Shown piece by piece: positions 53,874 through 62,293 of a stretch of 64,000 bases of DNA. The DNA comes from Oleiagrimonas sp963821885. Lineage in GTDB: Bacteria > Pseudomonadota > Gammaproteobacteria > Xanthomonadales > Rhodanobacteraceae. The stretch covers positions 186,001-250,000 of the forward strand of contig CAWGFN010000005.1 in NCBI GenBank assembly GCA_963821885.1, read 5' to 3'. The first letter of the stretch is position 1. Each line of letters begins with the position of its first letter. Both the position numbers and the translations under genes were made by a program. Below the pieces are notes generated by a model, which saw only the letters and a list, made by a program, of their open reading frames with translations, was not told the DNA's origin and ran no database searches.

Positions 53874-54314
53874 TCACCGCGCCTCCAGCCAGAAGGTCAC
53901 GGGCCCGTCATTGATGAGCCTGACCTTCATATGGGCGCCAAAGCGCCCGGTTTCCACCCCCGGATGCGTCTCGCGGGCGCGTTCGACCAGGCGGTCGAAC
54001 CAGCGGCGGGCGTGTTCCGGGCTGGCCGCGGTGCTGAAACCCGGACGCGTGCCCTTGCGGGTGTCGGCGGCCAGGGTGAACTGGCTGACCAGCAGCAGGC
54101 CGCCACCGGTATCGCTCAGCGAGCGGTTCATGCGGCCCTCGGCGTCGGCGAACACGCGGTAGCCCAGCAGGCGCTCGAGCATCCGCGCGACCTGCGGCTC
54201 GCCGTCGGCGGGCTCCACCGCGACCAGGGCCAGCAGGCCGGGGCCGATGGCGCCGACGACCGCGTCGTCGACATCCACGCGGGCTTCGGTGACACGCTGG
54301 ATCAGGGCAATCAT
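53874..54314 (-). CDS. dtd: D-aminoacyl-tRNA deacylase
   Basis: A 146-residue enzyme that removes D-amino acids (and Gly from tRNA-Ala) from mischarged tRNA. ATG 54314 gives MIALIQRVTEARV, the family start; the open frame extends 30 codons upstream through repeat DNA and should not be translated. Signature blocks are VSQFTLAADTRKG and the C-terminal NDGPVTFWLE (Gly-cisPro motif). Length is typical (about 145). It is followed on the minus strand by rpoD at 158 nt and is divergent from the lipid A-type acyltransferase. Confidence 0.95.
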   Translation of the reverse strand: MIALIQRVTEARVDVDDAVVGAIGPGLLALVAVEPADGEPQVARMLERLLGYRVFADAEGRMNRSLSDTGGGLLLVSQFTLAADTRKGTRPGFSTAASPEHARRWFDRLVERARETHPGVETGRFGAHMKVRLINDGPVTFWLEAR

Positions 54315-54421
54315 GGGAATCGGGAATCGGAATCGGGAATGGGAAGAGCGTAGAGCAAGCCACGTCGCCAACGGAAGGATAACGATGGCGACCCCATTCC
54401 CCATTCCCGGCTCTTCGCTAC
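54315..54421. repeat. heptad GGGAATC repeat tract pair
   Basis: Between the divergent dtd and acyltransferase genes, 54315-54353 carries GGGAATCGGGAATCGG and related 7-nt units ending GGGAAGAGCGTAG. About 40 nt later, 54392-54421 has the complementary motif CCCCATTCCCCATTCCCGG then GCTCTTCGCTAC. The two arms share GAAGAGC and GGGAAT units in opposite orientation. A shorter similar tract (ATTCCGATTCCCGAT) lies at 17101-17115. Such tracts recur in Xanthomonadaceae intergenic regions (from memory). Confidence 0.5.
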
Positions 54422-54430
54422 ACTTCGCCG

Positions 54431-55321
54431 ATGCGTCCCGACGTCGCCATCATCTACCTCCTGCTGCGCCTGCTGGCGTTGCTGCCGCTGCGCCTGCTGC
54501 ATGCGATCGGCGCCGCCCTTGGCGGGCTGATGAACCTGCCGGGTTCCGGCGCCCGGCACATCGCGCGGGTCAACATGGCCATCGCGCACCCGCAACTGGC
54601 GCCGGACGAGCAGCATCGGCTGGCGGCGCGGTGCCTGCGCGAGCATGGCCGCTCGATCCTGGAGATGGCCAGCGTGTGGGGCGGCGGCGCGCGGCGCGCG
54701 CTGCGCCGCGTGCGCGAGGTGCGCGGCGAGGAGCATTTCAAGGCGGCGCTGGCGTCCGGCAAGGGCCTGATCATCGCCGCGCCGCACCTGGGCTGCTGGG
54801 AGCTGCTCAACTACTGGCTGTGCAGCCGCACCGCCATGGCCATCCTTTACCGGCCGCCGCGCATCGGCGCGCTGGAAGCCCTGTTGCGCAGGGTGCGCGG
54901 CGACCTGGCGCCGGAGCAGGTGCGGGCCGAGGGCGCCGGCGTGCGCACGCTGTTCAAGCGCCTGGCCGCGGGCGGCACGGTCGGCATCCTGCCGGACCAG
55001 AAGCCGCGTCAGGGCGAGGGTCGCTTCGCGCCGTTCTTCGGGCGCAAGGCGCTGACCATGGTGCTGCTGCCGCGCCTGGCCGCGCGCACGGGGGCCACCG
55101 TGCTGTACGCCTTCGCCGAGCGCCTGCCGCGCGGCGAAGGCTATCGCATCCACCTGGTCCCGGCGCCCGAGGGCCTGGACGCCGCCGATCCCGATCGCGC
55201 CTGCGCGGCCCTGAACACGGGCGTTGAGCGCTGCGTGGATCGCGCGTTCACGCAGTACCAGTGGACCTACCGGCGCTACACGCCGCCGGCGCCGGGCGAG
55301 GTCAATCCCTACCTGGGTTGA
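54431..55321 (+). CDS. LpxL/HtrB-family lysophospholipid (lipid A) acyltransferase
   Basis: A 296-residue inner-membrane acyltransferase. An N-terminal hydrophobic anchor (about 5-35) precedes the catalytic HX4E motif APHLGCWE (His119, Glu124), and a second block follows in LPDQKPRQGEG and FFGRKA. This pattern is the LpxL/LpxM/HtrB family, which adds secondary acyl chains to lipid A from acyl-ACP. The acyl chain and step (LpxL versus LpxM) cannot be decided. It is placed at the border of the envelope glycan cluster and convergent with the TPR gene (4 nt apart). Confidence 0.88.
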   Translation: MRPDVAIIYLLLRLLALLPLRLLHAIGAALGGLMNLPGSGARHIARVNMAIAHPQLAPDEQHRLAARCLREHGRSILEMASVWGGGARRALRRVREVRGEEHFKAALASGKGLIIAAPHLGCWELLNYWLCSRTAMAILYRPPRIGALEALLRRVRGDLAPEQVRAEGAGVRTLFKRLAAGGTVGILPDQKPRQGEGRFAPFFGRKALTMVLLPRLAARTGATVLYAFAERLPRGEGYRIHLVPAPEGLDAADPDRACAALNTGVERCVDRAFTQYQWTYRRYTPPAPGEVNPYLG

Positions 55322-55325
55322 GCGC

Positions 55326-55649
55326 TCAGGACCGGTCGCGTTCGATGCGGCGCAGGAACACCTGCATTTCCTTCTGTGCCTGCGTGTCGCCGCGCTGGCC
55401 GGCGACGGTGATGCCTTCGCGCCAGGCGGTCGCGGCCGCGGCATGATCGCCGGTGGCCTGGCAAGCCTTGCCCAGCAGCTTCCAGGCCGCCGAATATCCG
55501 GGGTCGAATCCCAGTGCCGCGCGCAGTTCGGTGCAGGCTTCGGCCGGCCGCCCGGCCTCCAGCAGGGCACTGCCGAGGCCGAAACGCAGCAGGGCGCCGT
55601 CGCGGGGGCCGCCGACCTGGCGCCTGAGGCTGTCGATGCGTTCGTCCAT
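55326..55649 (-). CDS. small tetratricopeptide-repeat protein
   Basis: A 107-residue soluble protein whose ATG (55649) overlaps the stop of the upstream ArnT-like gene by one base (TGATG), so it should be translated by coupling. Two to three helical repeats of TPR type are visible: LLRFGLGSALLEAGRPAEAC, then LRAALGFDPGYSAAWKLLGK, then ACQATGDHAAAATAWREGI. It probably acts as a protein-protein adaptor, possibly for the membrane glycosyltransferase it is coupled to. Confidence 0.85.
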   Translation of the reverse strand: MDERIDSLRRQVGGPRDGALLRFGLGSALLEAGRPAEACTELRAALGFDPGYSAAWKLLGKACQATGDHAAAATAWREGITVAGQRGDTQAQKEMQVFLRRIERDRS

Positions 55650-57364
55650 CAGCGCACCGTGCGGTAGCGCCAGTAGTCGGGCGAGGGCAGCAGGCGGGTC
55701 GGTTGCTGCGGTTCGGGTGGGGTCTCGCCATCGCGGATCGCCGCCAGCGTGCTGGCCTTCCACACCACCAGCCAGTCGCCGCGGAACGGCTGCACCAGGA
55801 CCGCGTAGCGCAGGTCCACGGGGCGCAGTTCGCGGCTGCCCGGATAGGTCGCGATCAGGCCGTCCGGATGCCGGCGGGCGAAGGCCTCGATGCCCGGCGT
55901 GCCGTGCAGCTGCCGCACCGGCTCGCGCAGGCGCGCGCGAAACGTGTACTGGCCTTCCGGATAGCCGACGCTGGCCAGCATCCGGCCCTCGTCGCTGGCC
56001 TGGGCGAAAAGCGCGCTGGCCTGGTTGAGGTCGTAGGGCATCCACAGGGTCAGCGTGAACAGGGTGTTGAAGGCGAAGGCGCCGACCAGGCCACCCACCG
56101 CGATGCGGCGCATCTCGCCGCGGCCGCGCATCAGCAGCAGGATGCCCAGCAGCAGGTAGACGATGCCGAAATAGCGGCTGTAGGTGGCCAGGTCCACCGC
56201 CCAGTGGCTGGCGAAGGCGCCGTGCCCGGCAAGGGACGGCAGGACCAGCAGGAAGACGCCGAAGACGAAGCCGCCCAGCGCCAGCGGCCAGCCGCCCAGC
56301 CAGGGGGTGGTGGCCAGTCGTGGATGCCGCTCGCGCAGCACCGCGACCGCCGCGGCCAGCAGCATCACCATGCCGCCGAATTCGGGCAGCGGGTAGTACA
56401 GCTGCTTGCCGCTGATCAGCGAGAACACCAGCAGTACCGGCACCAGCCAGGCCAGCAGGAAGCGCAGGCCCGGCTCCAGCGGCCGGCGCAGCCGGGCCAC
56501 GGCCACCCAGGCGCGCGGCCATGCCGCGAACGGGAACAGCAGGACCGGCAGCCACTGCAGGTACCACCACAGCGGGTGGGCGTGGGCGAAGGAGTCGACC
56601 ACCCGTCCGCCGGTCTGCTTGAACAGCAGCTTGTCCATGTAGGCCTGTCCGCCCAGGTGGATGGCCGGCAGCAGCCATGCCGCCAGCAACGCCAGGCCGC
56701 CCAGCACGGCCAGCGTGCCGAAGCCGTACCAGCGGGCCTTGTCGCGCCGCGCGACCTCGCTCCACAGCGGACCCAGCAACCACGGGAAGGCCACGTGCAA
56801 CAGCATCACCGGCCCCTTGGTCAGCAAGCCGGCGCCGATCCACAGGCCGAACAGCCACCAGCGCGGCGTCTGGCGCCGCACGGTCGGCGTCAGGCTGAGC
56901 AGCGCCGACAGCACGCACACGGCCAGCAGCACCTCGTACATGATCTGCAGGCTGAACAGGAAGGCGTACGCCAGCGCGGCCAGCATCCACGGCGTGGCGC
57001 GGGCCACCCACGGGCGGTCCGGAAACAGGCGGCGGGCGAGGGTCGCGGCCAGCACCAGTTCCACGGCGCCGAAGGCCACTTCCAGCACCCGAGGCCAGAC
57101 GTCGCCGACGCCGAACACGGCCCAGCCGGCATGGATCAGCCAGTACAGCAGCGGCACCTTGTGGCTGTAGGGCGCGCCATTGAAGTACGGCACGATCCAG
57201 TGGTGCCCGCTCCACATCTCCCAGGCCACCGCCAGGGTGCGCGTGGAGTACATCGGCATCGGCCCGTGGGCGAAGATCGCCAGCAGCGCCAGCGCCAGCC
57301 ACAGCGGCAGCCAGGGCCACAGGGCGCGCAGGTGTTCGGAACGGGAGTAGTGCCTGGGTCGCAT
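55649..57364 (-). CDS. ArnT-like glycosyltransferase (GT39/GT83)
   Basis: A 571-residue membrane protein with roughly 12 helices. The first periplasmic loop follows the first helix and has STRTLAVAWEMW and APYSHKVPLLYW, similar to the dolichyl-phosphate mannosyltransferase/ArnT loop. The C-terminal 120 residues are a soluble periplasmic part. Such enzymes move a sugar from an undecaprenyl-phosphate carrier onto lipid A or a glycan; the sugar is not inferable. It is in the minus-strand operon GT2 - CDP-glycerol-transferase-like - ArnT-like - TPR. Confidence 0.86.
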   Translation of the reverse strand: MRPRHYSRSEHLRALWPWLPLWLALALLAIFAHGPMPMYSTRTLAVAWEMWSGHHWIVPYFNGAPYSHKVPLLYWLIHAGWAVFGVGDVWPRVLEVAFGAVELVLAATLARRLFPDRPWVARATPWMLAALAYAFLFSLQIMYEVLLAVCVLSALLSLTPTVRRQTPRWWLFGLWIGAGLLTKGPVMLLHVAFPWLLGPLWSEVARRDKARWYGFGTLAVLGGLALLAAWLLPAIHLGGQAYMDKLLFKQTGGRVVDSFAHAHPLWWYLQWLPVLLFPFAAWPRAWVAVARLRRPLEPGLRFLLAWLVPVLLVFSLISGKQLYYPLPEFGGMVMLLAAAVAVLRERHPRLATTPWLGGWPLALGGFVFGVFLLVLPSLAGHGAFASHWAVDLATYSRYFGIVYLLLGILLLMRGRGEMRRIAVGGLVGAFAFNTLFTLTLWMPYDLNQASALFAQASDEGRMLASVGYPEGQYTFRARLREPVRQLHGTPGIEAFARRHPDGLIATYPGSRELRPVDLRYAVLVQPFRGDWLVVWKASTLAAIRDGETPPEPQQPTRLLPSPDYWRYRTVR

Positions 57365-57392
57365 GGGCGCGATGTCCTGAGGTGGCGGGCGC

Positions 57393-58421
57393 TCAGCGGC
57401 CCCAGTAGCCGATGCGGCGACGGATCTTCAGCTTGCGCCAGAAGTTGCCCGGCTTGCGTCGACGGTTGCGGCCGCCGGCGGCGATGAAGGCCTCCACCGC
57501 GTCCAGCACGCGCTCGCTGGAGCGCCCGTCGTGGTACGGATGGATCGCCTGGCCGTAGTCGCGGATGGCGGCCATCAGCTGCGGCGGACGCGACAGCGCG
57601 CGCTCGATCGCCGGTTCGAAGTCCGCGGCGTCGTGGATGTCGATCAGCTGCGGTCCCGGGCGCCGGTTGTTGAAGGTCACCACCGGCTTGCCGGTCAGCA
57701 GGAATTCGTTGAGCGCCGAGGAGGTGTCCGAGCACATCAGGTCGGCCTCGGGGAACAGCTCGAGGATGTTGTCGTTGGTGGCGAAGCGCAGGTGGTCGTT
57801 CTCCAGCGCCTTGTAGCGCGCCACCGTCTCGGCGTTCATTTTCGGATGGAAGGTGACGATCCAGCGCCAGCGGCCATCGCGCGACAGGCGCCTGACCTCC
57901 TCGTACAGCGTCTCGGCGGCGCTCCACGACGGCGAGAAGGTGGAGTGATACAGGATCACCGGCGGCGAACGCACGGGCGCGGGATGGTCCGGCTGGAACA
58001 CGTCCGCGAAGGGATCCAGCTTGGGCCAGCCGGTCTGCGCCACGCTGAAGTGGCCGAGCTTGTCGGCCATCTCGGTGAACGCGGCGGTGTCGTTGGGGCC
58101 GGTCGTGCAGTACAGGTCGAAGAAGCCGCGGATGTAGATGTGGCGAGGCTTGCCGGCGTCGAAGCCGTGGAAGATCTCGGCCTTCACCCCGGGAAAGAAA
58201 TGCGGCACCGCGTTGGACGGCGTGAGCACCGCGCGCGGATTGAAGGCGCGCACCTCGCGGGTGGTGCGCAGCCAGGTCTCGCCGGCGACCAGGTCCTCGC
58301 CGCCGGGGCCGTCGAAGAACCAGGCGGCTTCGTCCCCACGCGCGCGGATGGCGTCCTGCAACGGGCGCAGGATGGCCAGGGCGTAGCGTTCGGAACCGTA
58401 CAGGAGGTAGTGCTTGGGCAT
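57393..58421 (-). CDS. CDP-glycerol glycerophosphotransferase-like protein
   Basis: A 342-residue cytoplasmic GT-B protein. HGFDAGKPRHIYIRG, then ILYHSTFSPSW, FHPKMN and the C-terminal DLMCSDTSSALNEFLLTGKP follow the pattern of the TagB/TagF family (PF04464), where the last motif binds the nucleotide of CDP-glycerol. The tail is very basic (NRRRKPGNFWRKLKIRRRIG), suiting membrane attachment. In Gram-negatives such proteins are found in LPS or capsule loci and the donor need not be CDP-glycerol. It starts 4 nt after the GT2 gene stop, strongly suggesting one transcript. Confidence 0.82.
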   Translation of the reverse strand: MPKHYLLYGSERYALAILRPLQDAIRARGDEAAWFFDGPGGEDLVAGETWLRTTREVRAFNPRAVLTPSNAVPHFFPGVKAEIFHGFDAGKPRHIYIRGFFDLYCTTGPNDTAAFTEMADKLGHFSVAQTGWPKLDPFADVFQPDHPAPVRSPPVILYHSTFSPSWSAAETLYEEVRRLSRDGRWRWIVTFHPKMNAETVARYKALENDHLRFATNDNILELFPEADLMCSDTSSALNEFLLTGKPVVTFNNRRPGPQLIDIHDAADFEPAIERALSRPPQLMAAIRDYGQAIHPYHDGRSSERVLDAVEAFIAAGGRNRRRKPGNFWRKLKIRRRIGYWGR

Positions 58422-58425
58422 CGGC

Positions 58426-59241
58426 TCAGGGATCCAGTCCGTGACGTTTCAGCTGCTCGGCGGCCATCGCCACCGAGTCGGGGTTCACGCACATCTCGTA
58501 GTAGCGCATGCGCTTGTAGACCGCGTACGAGGCCGCGGTCTGCGCGACCACGAAGCCGCGCCAGCCGTCCAGCATCGCCAGGCGTAGCACGTAGTCCTTG
58601 AGGAAACTGGAGGCGAACACCAGCGGCGCGTCCCACATCCGTGGCTTGCGCCGCTTCTGGCGCCAGTCCAGGGCCTTCAGCTCGGCGTAGCGCAGCACCT
58701 TCAGTCCCTTGTGCACCAGGGTCGGATTGTGCAGGTGCTCGAACGGCGCGTCGAAGAGGACTTCGCGGCCGTCCCAGGCCAGCGACTCGTGCACCCGCAC
58801 GTCGCGCCAGCGGGCGCGATCGCGATGGTACAGGCGGGTCATCCGCTCGCCGACCATCGGCCGGTACCAGCGCATCGGCGCGCCCATGAACAGGGTGCGG
58901 CGGCGCAGCGTGCCGACGGCGGCGTCGGAGGCCATGACCTCGGGCAGGCGGCGCGCAAGCTCGTCGGCCAGCTCCGGCGAGAGGTATTCGTCGGCATCCA
59001 GCGCCAGGATCCAGTCGTGGCGGCACTGGGTGGTGGCGAAGTTGCGTTGCGGCCCGAAGCCCAGCCAGTCCTGGTGCACCACGCGCGCGCCGTGTCGCTG
59101 CGCAATGGCCACGGTGTCGTCCTCGCTGCCGCAGTCGACCACCAGCTTCTCGGCGGCGAACGGCACGCTGTCCAGGCAGCGCGCGATGTTCGCGGCTTCG
59201 TTGTGGGTCATCACGACCAGGGTCAGCGCGAGCTCGGGCAT
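58426..59241 (-). CDS. glycosyltransferase family 2 (WaaE/KdtX-like)
   Basis: A 271-residue GT-A enzyme. TLVVMTHNEAANIARCLDSV (7-26) begins the nucleotide-sugar fold, DCGSEDDTVAIA follows, and LALDADEYLSPEL holds the DxD metal site. The C-terminal part (KDYVLRLAMLDGWRGFVVA) matches the LPS core beta-1,4-glucosyltransferase WaaE/KdtX group, which adds glucose to inner-core heptose. Exact acceptor is inferred only. It is the first gene of a minus-strand operon, divergent from the UXS gene with 217 nt between. Confidence 0.87.
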   Translation of the reverse strand: MPELALTLVVMTHNEAANIARCLDSVPFAAEKLVVDCGSEDDTVAIAQRHGARVVHQDWLGFGPQRNFATTQCRHDWILALDADEYLSPELADELARRLPEVMASDAAVGTLRRRTLFMGAPMRWYRPMVGERMTRLYHRDRARWRDVRVHESLAWDGREVLFDAPFEHLHNPTLVHKGLKVLRYAELKALDWRQKRRKPRMWDAPLVFASSFLKDYVLRLAMLDGWRGFVVAQTAASYAVYKRMRYYEMCVNPDSVAMAAEQLKRHGLDP

Positions 59242-59458
59242 CGCCGCATTCTAGCCGAGATCGGCATGGCTCCAGAGGCTCGGTCACGGAACCCGCGCAC
59301 GGTCCCGGACACGTGGCGCCTCGCAAAACGCGCGCGCAGGGGCACACGGGCCCGGGCCGGTCGCGCTAAGATACGATTTCGCAGCGCAGCTCCGCGTCGG
59401 CCCAGGCCGGACGCGCCGGGATGCGCAAGCCATGGACCCAGGACGCGTGAACCCACCC

Positions 59459-60400
<942 letters not shown>

Positions 60401-60406
60401 GCGACG

Positions 60407-61351
60407 ATGGCCGCGAACACCACGTTTTCCGTCGTCGTCACCAACTACAACTACCGCGACTACGTGGAGAAGACGGTCGACTGCGCGCTGGCGCAGACCC
60501 GTCCGCCCAAGCAGGTGATCGTGGTCGACGACGGCTCCACCGACGGCTCGCCCGAGCTGCTGCGCGAGCGCTACGGCAACGACCCGCGGGTGACGCTGCT
60601 GCTGGGCGAGAATGGCGGTCAGCTGGCGGCCTTCCATCGCGGCATGGAGGCATGCACCGGCGACGTGGTGTGCTTCCTCGACGCCGACGACTACTGGGGG
60701 CCCGAGTACCTGGCGCGCATCGGCGAGATCTACGACACCCGACGCGACATCGATTTCGTGTTCTCCGACCTCGAGCTGTTCGGCGACGAGAACCGCTGGA
60801 TGGGCTTCGGCGACCGTGCCATGGACCTGGGCTACACCATCGTCAGCACCTACATGCTGGCGCACTGGTACGGCGCGCCGACCTCGGCGCTGTCGCTGCG
60901 CATGTCGATGGCCCGCCAGGTGCTGGATCTGCCCGAGGACTTTCGCTCCACCTGGCGGCTGTCGGCGGACAACTGCCTGGTCTACGGCACCGGCGTGCTG
61001 GGCGGGCGCAAGTACTACCTGCCGACGGGCCAGGTGTACTACCGCATCCACGGCAAGAACGGCTGGTGGGGCAATCGCACGCGTTCCAACGAATTCCTCA
61101 ACCGTTTCCGCTCGCGCTGCCTGATCCAGCACTACGCCAGGCGCATCGGCCTGGACGAGAACTGCGTGGAGTACACCAAGCACGAGTTCAAGACCAAGCC
61201 CGACCCCAGCTGGCGCGAGGCCAAGCGTTACGCGATGCTGGTGCGCAAGCGCCGCGGCACCTGGTGGAAGAACCTCGAGCGCGCCGTGGCCATCCTGTGG
61301 CCGGTGTGGAAACGCCGCGACCAGGCGCCGAAGGAACACCGCGACCTCTGA
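60407..61351 (+). CDS. glycosyltransferase family 2
   Basis: A 314-residue GT-A enzyme located 6 nt after the UXS gene. FSVVVTNYNYRDYVEKTVD and VVDDGSTDGSPELL form the nucleotide-binding part; CFLDADDYW carries the DxD metal site. The C-terminal 100 residues are unusually basic with aromatic residues (RRGTWWKNLERA), as in membrane-associated transferases. Donor and acceptor are unknown, but the upstream UDP-xylose synthase makes a pentose transferase possible. Confidence 0.88.
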   Translation: MAANTTFSVVVTNYNYRDYVEKTVDCALAQTRPPKQVIVVDDGSTDGSPELLRERYGNDPRVTLLLGENGGQLAAFHRGMEACTGDVVCFLDADDYWGPEYLARIGEIYDTRRDIDFVFSDLELFGDENRWMGFGDRAMDLGYTIVSTYMLAHWYGAPTSALSLRMSMARQVLDLPEDFRSTWRLSADNCLVYGTGVLGGRKYYLPTGQVYYRIHGKNGWWGNRTRSNEFLNRFRSRCLIQHYARRIGLDENCVEYTKHEFKTKPDPSWREAKRYAMLVRKRRGTWWKNLERAVAILWPVWKRRDQAPKEHRDL

Positions 61352-61374
61352 GCAGGCTGCCGAGGGAACGCCGC

Positions 61375-62229
61375 ATGCGGATCAGCGTCGTCGTCATCAC
61401 CTACAACTGGCCCGAGGCCCTGCGCGCGGTGCTGCGCGGCCTGGCCCGCCAACGCGAGCTGCCGTACGAGGTGATCGTCACCGACGATGGTTCCGGCGAG
61501 GCCACGCGCGAGCTCATCCGCGAGATGGCGCGCGACTACCCGACCCGCCTGGTGCACGTGTGGCAGCCCGACGACGGCGCGCGCATGAGCCGGGCGCGCA
61601 ACCGCGGCATCGCCGCGGCCCGCGGCGACTACATCGTGCTGATGGACGGCGACATGGTGCCGGACCGCCACTTCATCGCCGACCACCATGCCTTCGCCCA
61701 GCATGGCTGTTTCGTGCAGGGCTCGCGCATGCTGCCCGACGAGGCCGCCAGCCGACGCATGCTGGCGCGCGACCGCTACCGGCCGCACTTCTTCAGCCGC
61801 GGCCTGGAGCGCCGCCGCCACGCCCTGCGCGCGCGCTGGCTGGCGCGGCTGGTGGCGCGACCGAAGGTCAGCCGGCGCGGCATCAAGAGCTGCAACATGG
61901 GCTTCTGGCGCGAGGACCTGATCGCGGTCAACGGCTTCAACGAGGCCATGACCGGCTGGGGCCGCGAGGACGCCGAGCTGGCGGTACGCGCCTTCAACCA
62001 CGGCCTGCTGCGCCGCGACCTGCGTTTTGCCGGCATGGCCACGCATCTGTGGCATCAAAGCCGCAAGTACCGCGGACGCAGCATCAACGACGACATCCTC
62101 GATGCCACCGTGGCCCATGCGTCGAGCCGCTGCGAACTGGGCATCGACGCGCACCTGGCCGAATTCGCGACGCCGCCGGAGGACCTGCGTGCCAGCGTCG
62201 CGCCGGTGCCGCGCGCCGGGGAACCCTAG
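61375..62229 (+). CDS. glycosyltransferase family 2 (galactosyltransferase-like C-terminus)
   Basis: A 284-residue enzyme from ATG 61375, which follows GAGGGAACGCCGC. The N-terminal GT-A part has ISVVVITYNWPEALRAVLRG and VTDDGSGEATREL, with YIVLMDGDMVPD as metal site. The second half has KSCNMGFWREDLIAVNGFNE then GWGREDAELAVR, the Glyco_transf_7C pattern of acceptor-binding beta-1,4-galactosyl-type transferases. It lies 23 nt after the previous GT2 gene and ends the operon. Specificity is not known. Confidence 0.88.
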   Translation: MRISVVVITYNWPEALRAVLRGLARQRELPYEVIVTDDGSGEATRELIREMARDYPTRLVHVWQPDDGARMSRARNRGIAAARGDYIVLMDGDMVPDRHFIADHHAFAQHGCFVQGSRMLPDEAASRRMLARDRYRPHFFSRGLERRRHALRARWLARLVARPKVSRRGIKSCNMGFWREDLIAVNGFNEAMTGWGREDAELAVRAFNHGLLRRDLRFAGMATHLWHQSRKYRGRSINDDILDATVAHASSRCELGIDAHLAEFATPPEDLRASVAPVPRAGEP

Positions 62230-62256
62230 CCGAATCCGCGGGGCCGTCCGCGGCCA

Positions 62257-62278
62257 CCCCGCGCAAGAGGGCGCGGGG
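62257..62278. terminator. bidirectional terminator-like hairpin
   Basis: CCCCGCGC / GCGCGGGG with loop AAGAGG lies between the convergent GT2 and ArnT-like genes. No U-tract follows on either strand, so its strength is uncertain. Confidence 0.4.
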
Positions 62279-62293
62279 ATCCGGAGCGACGGC

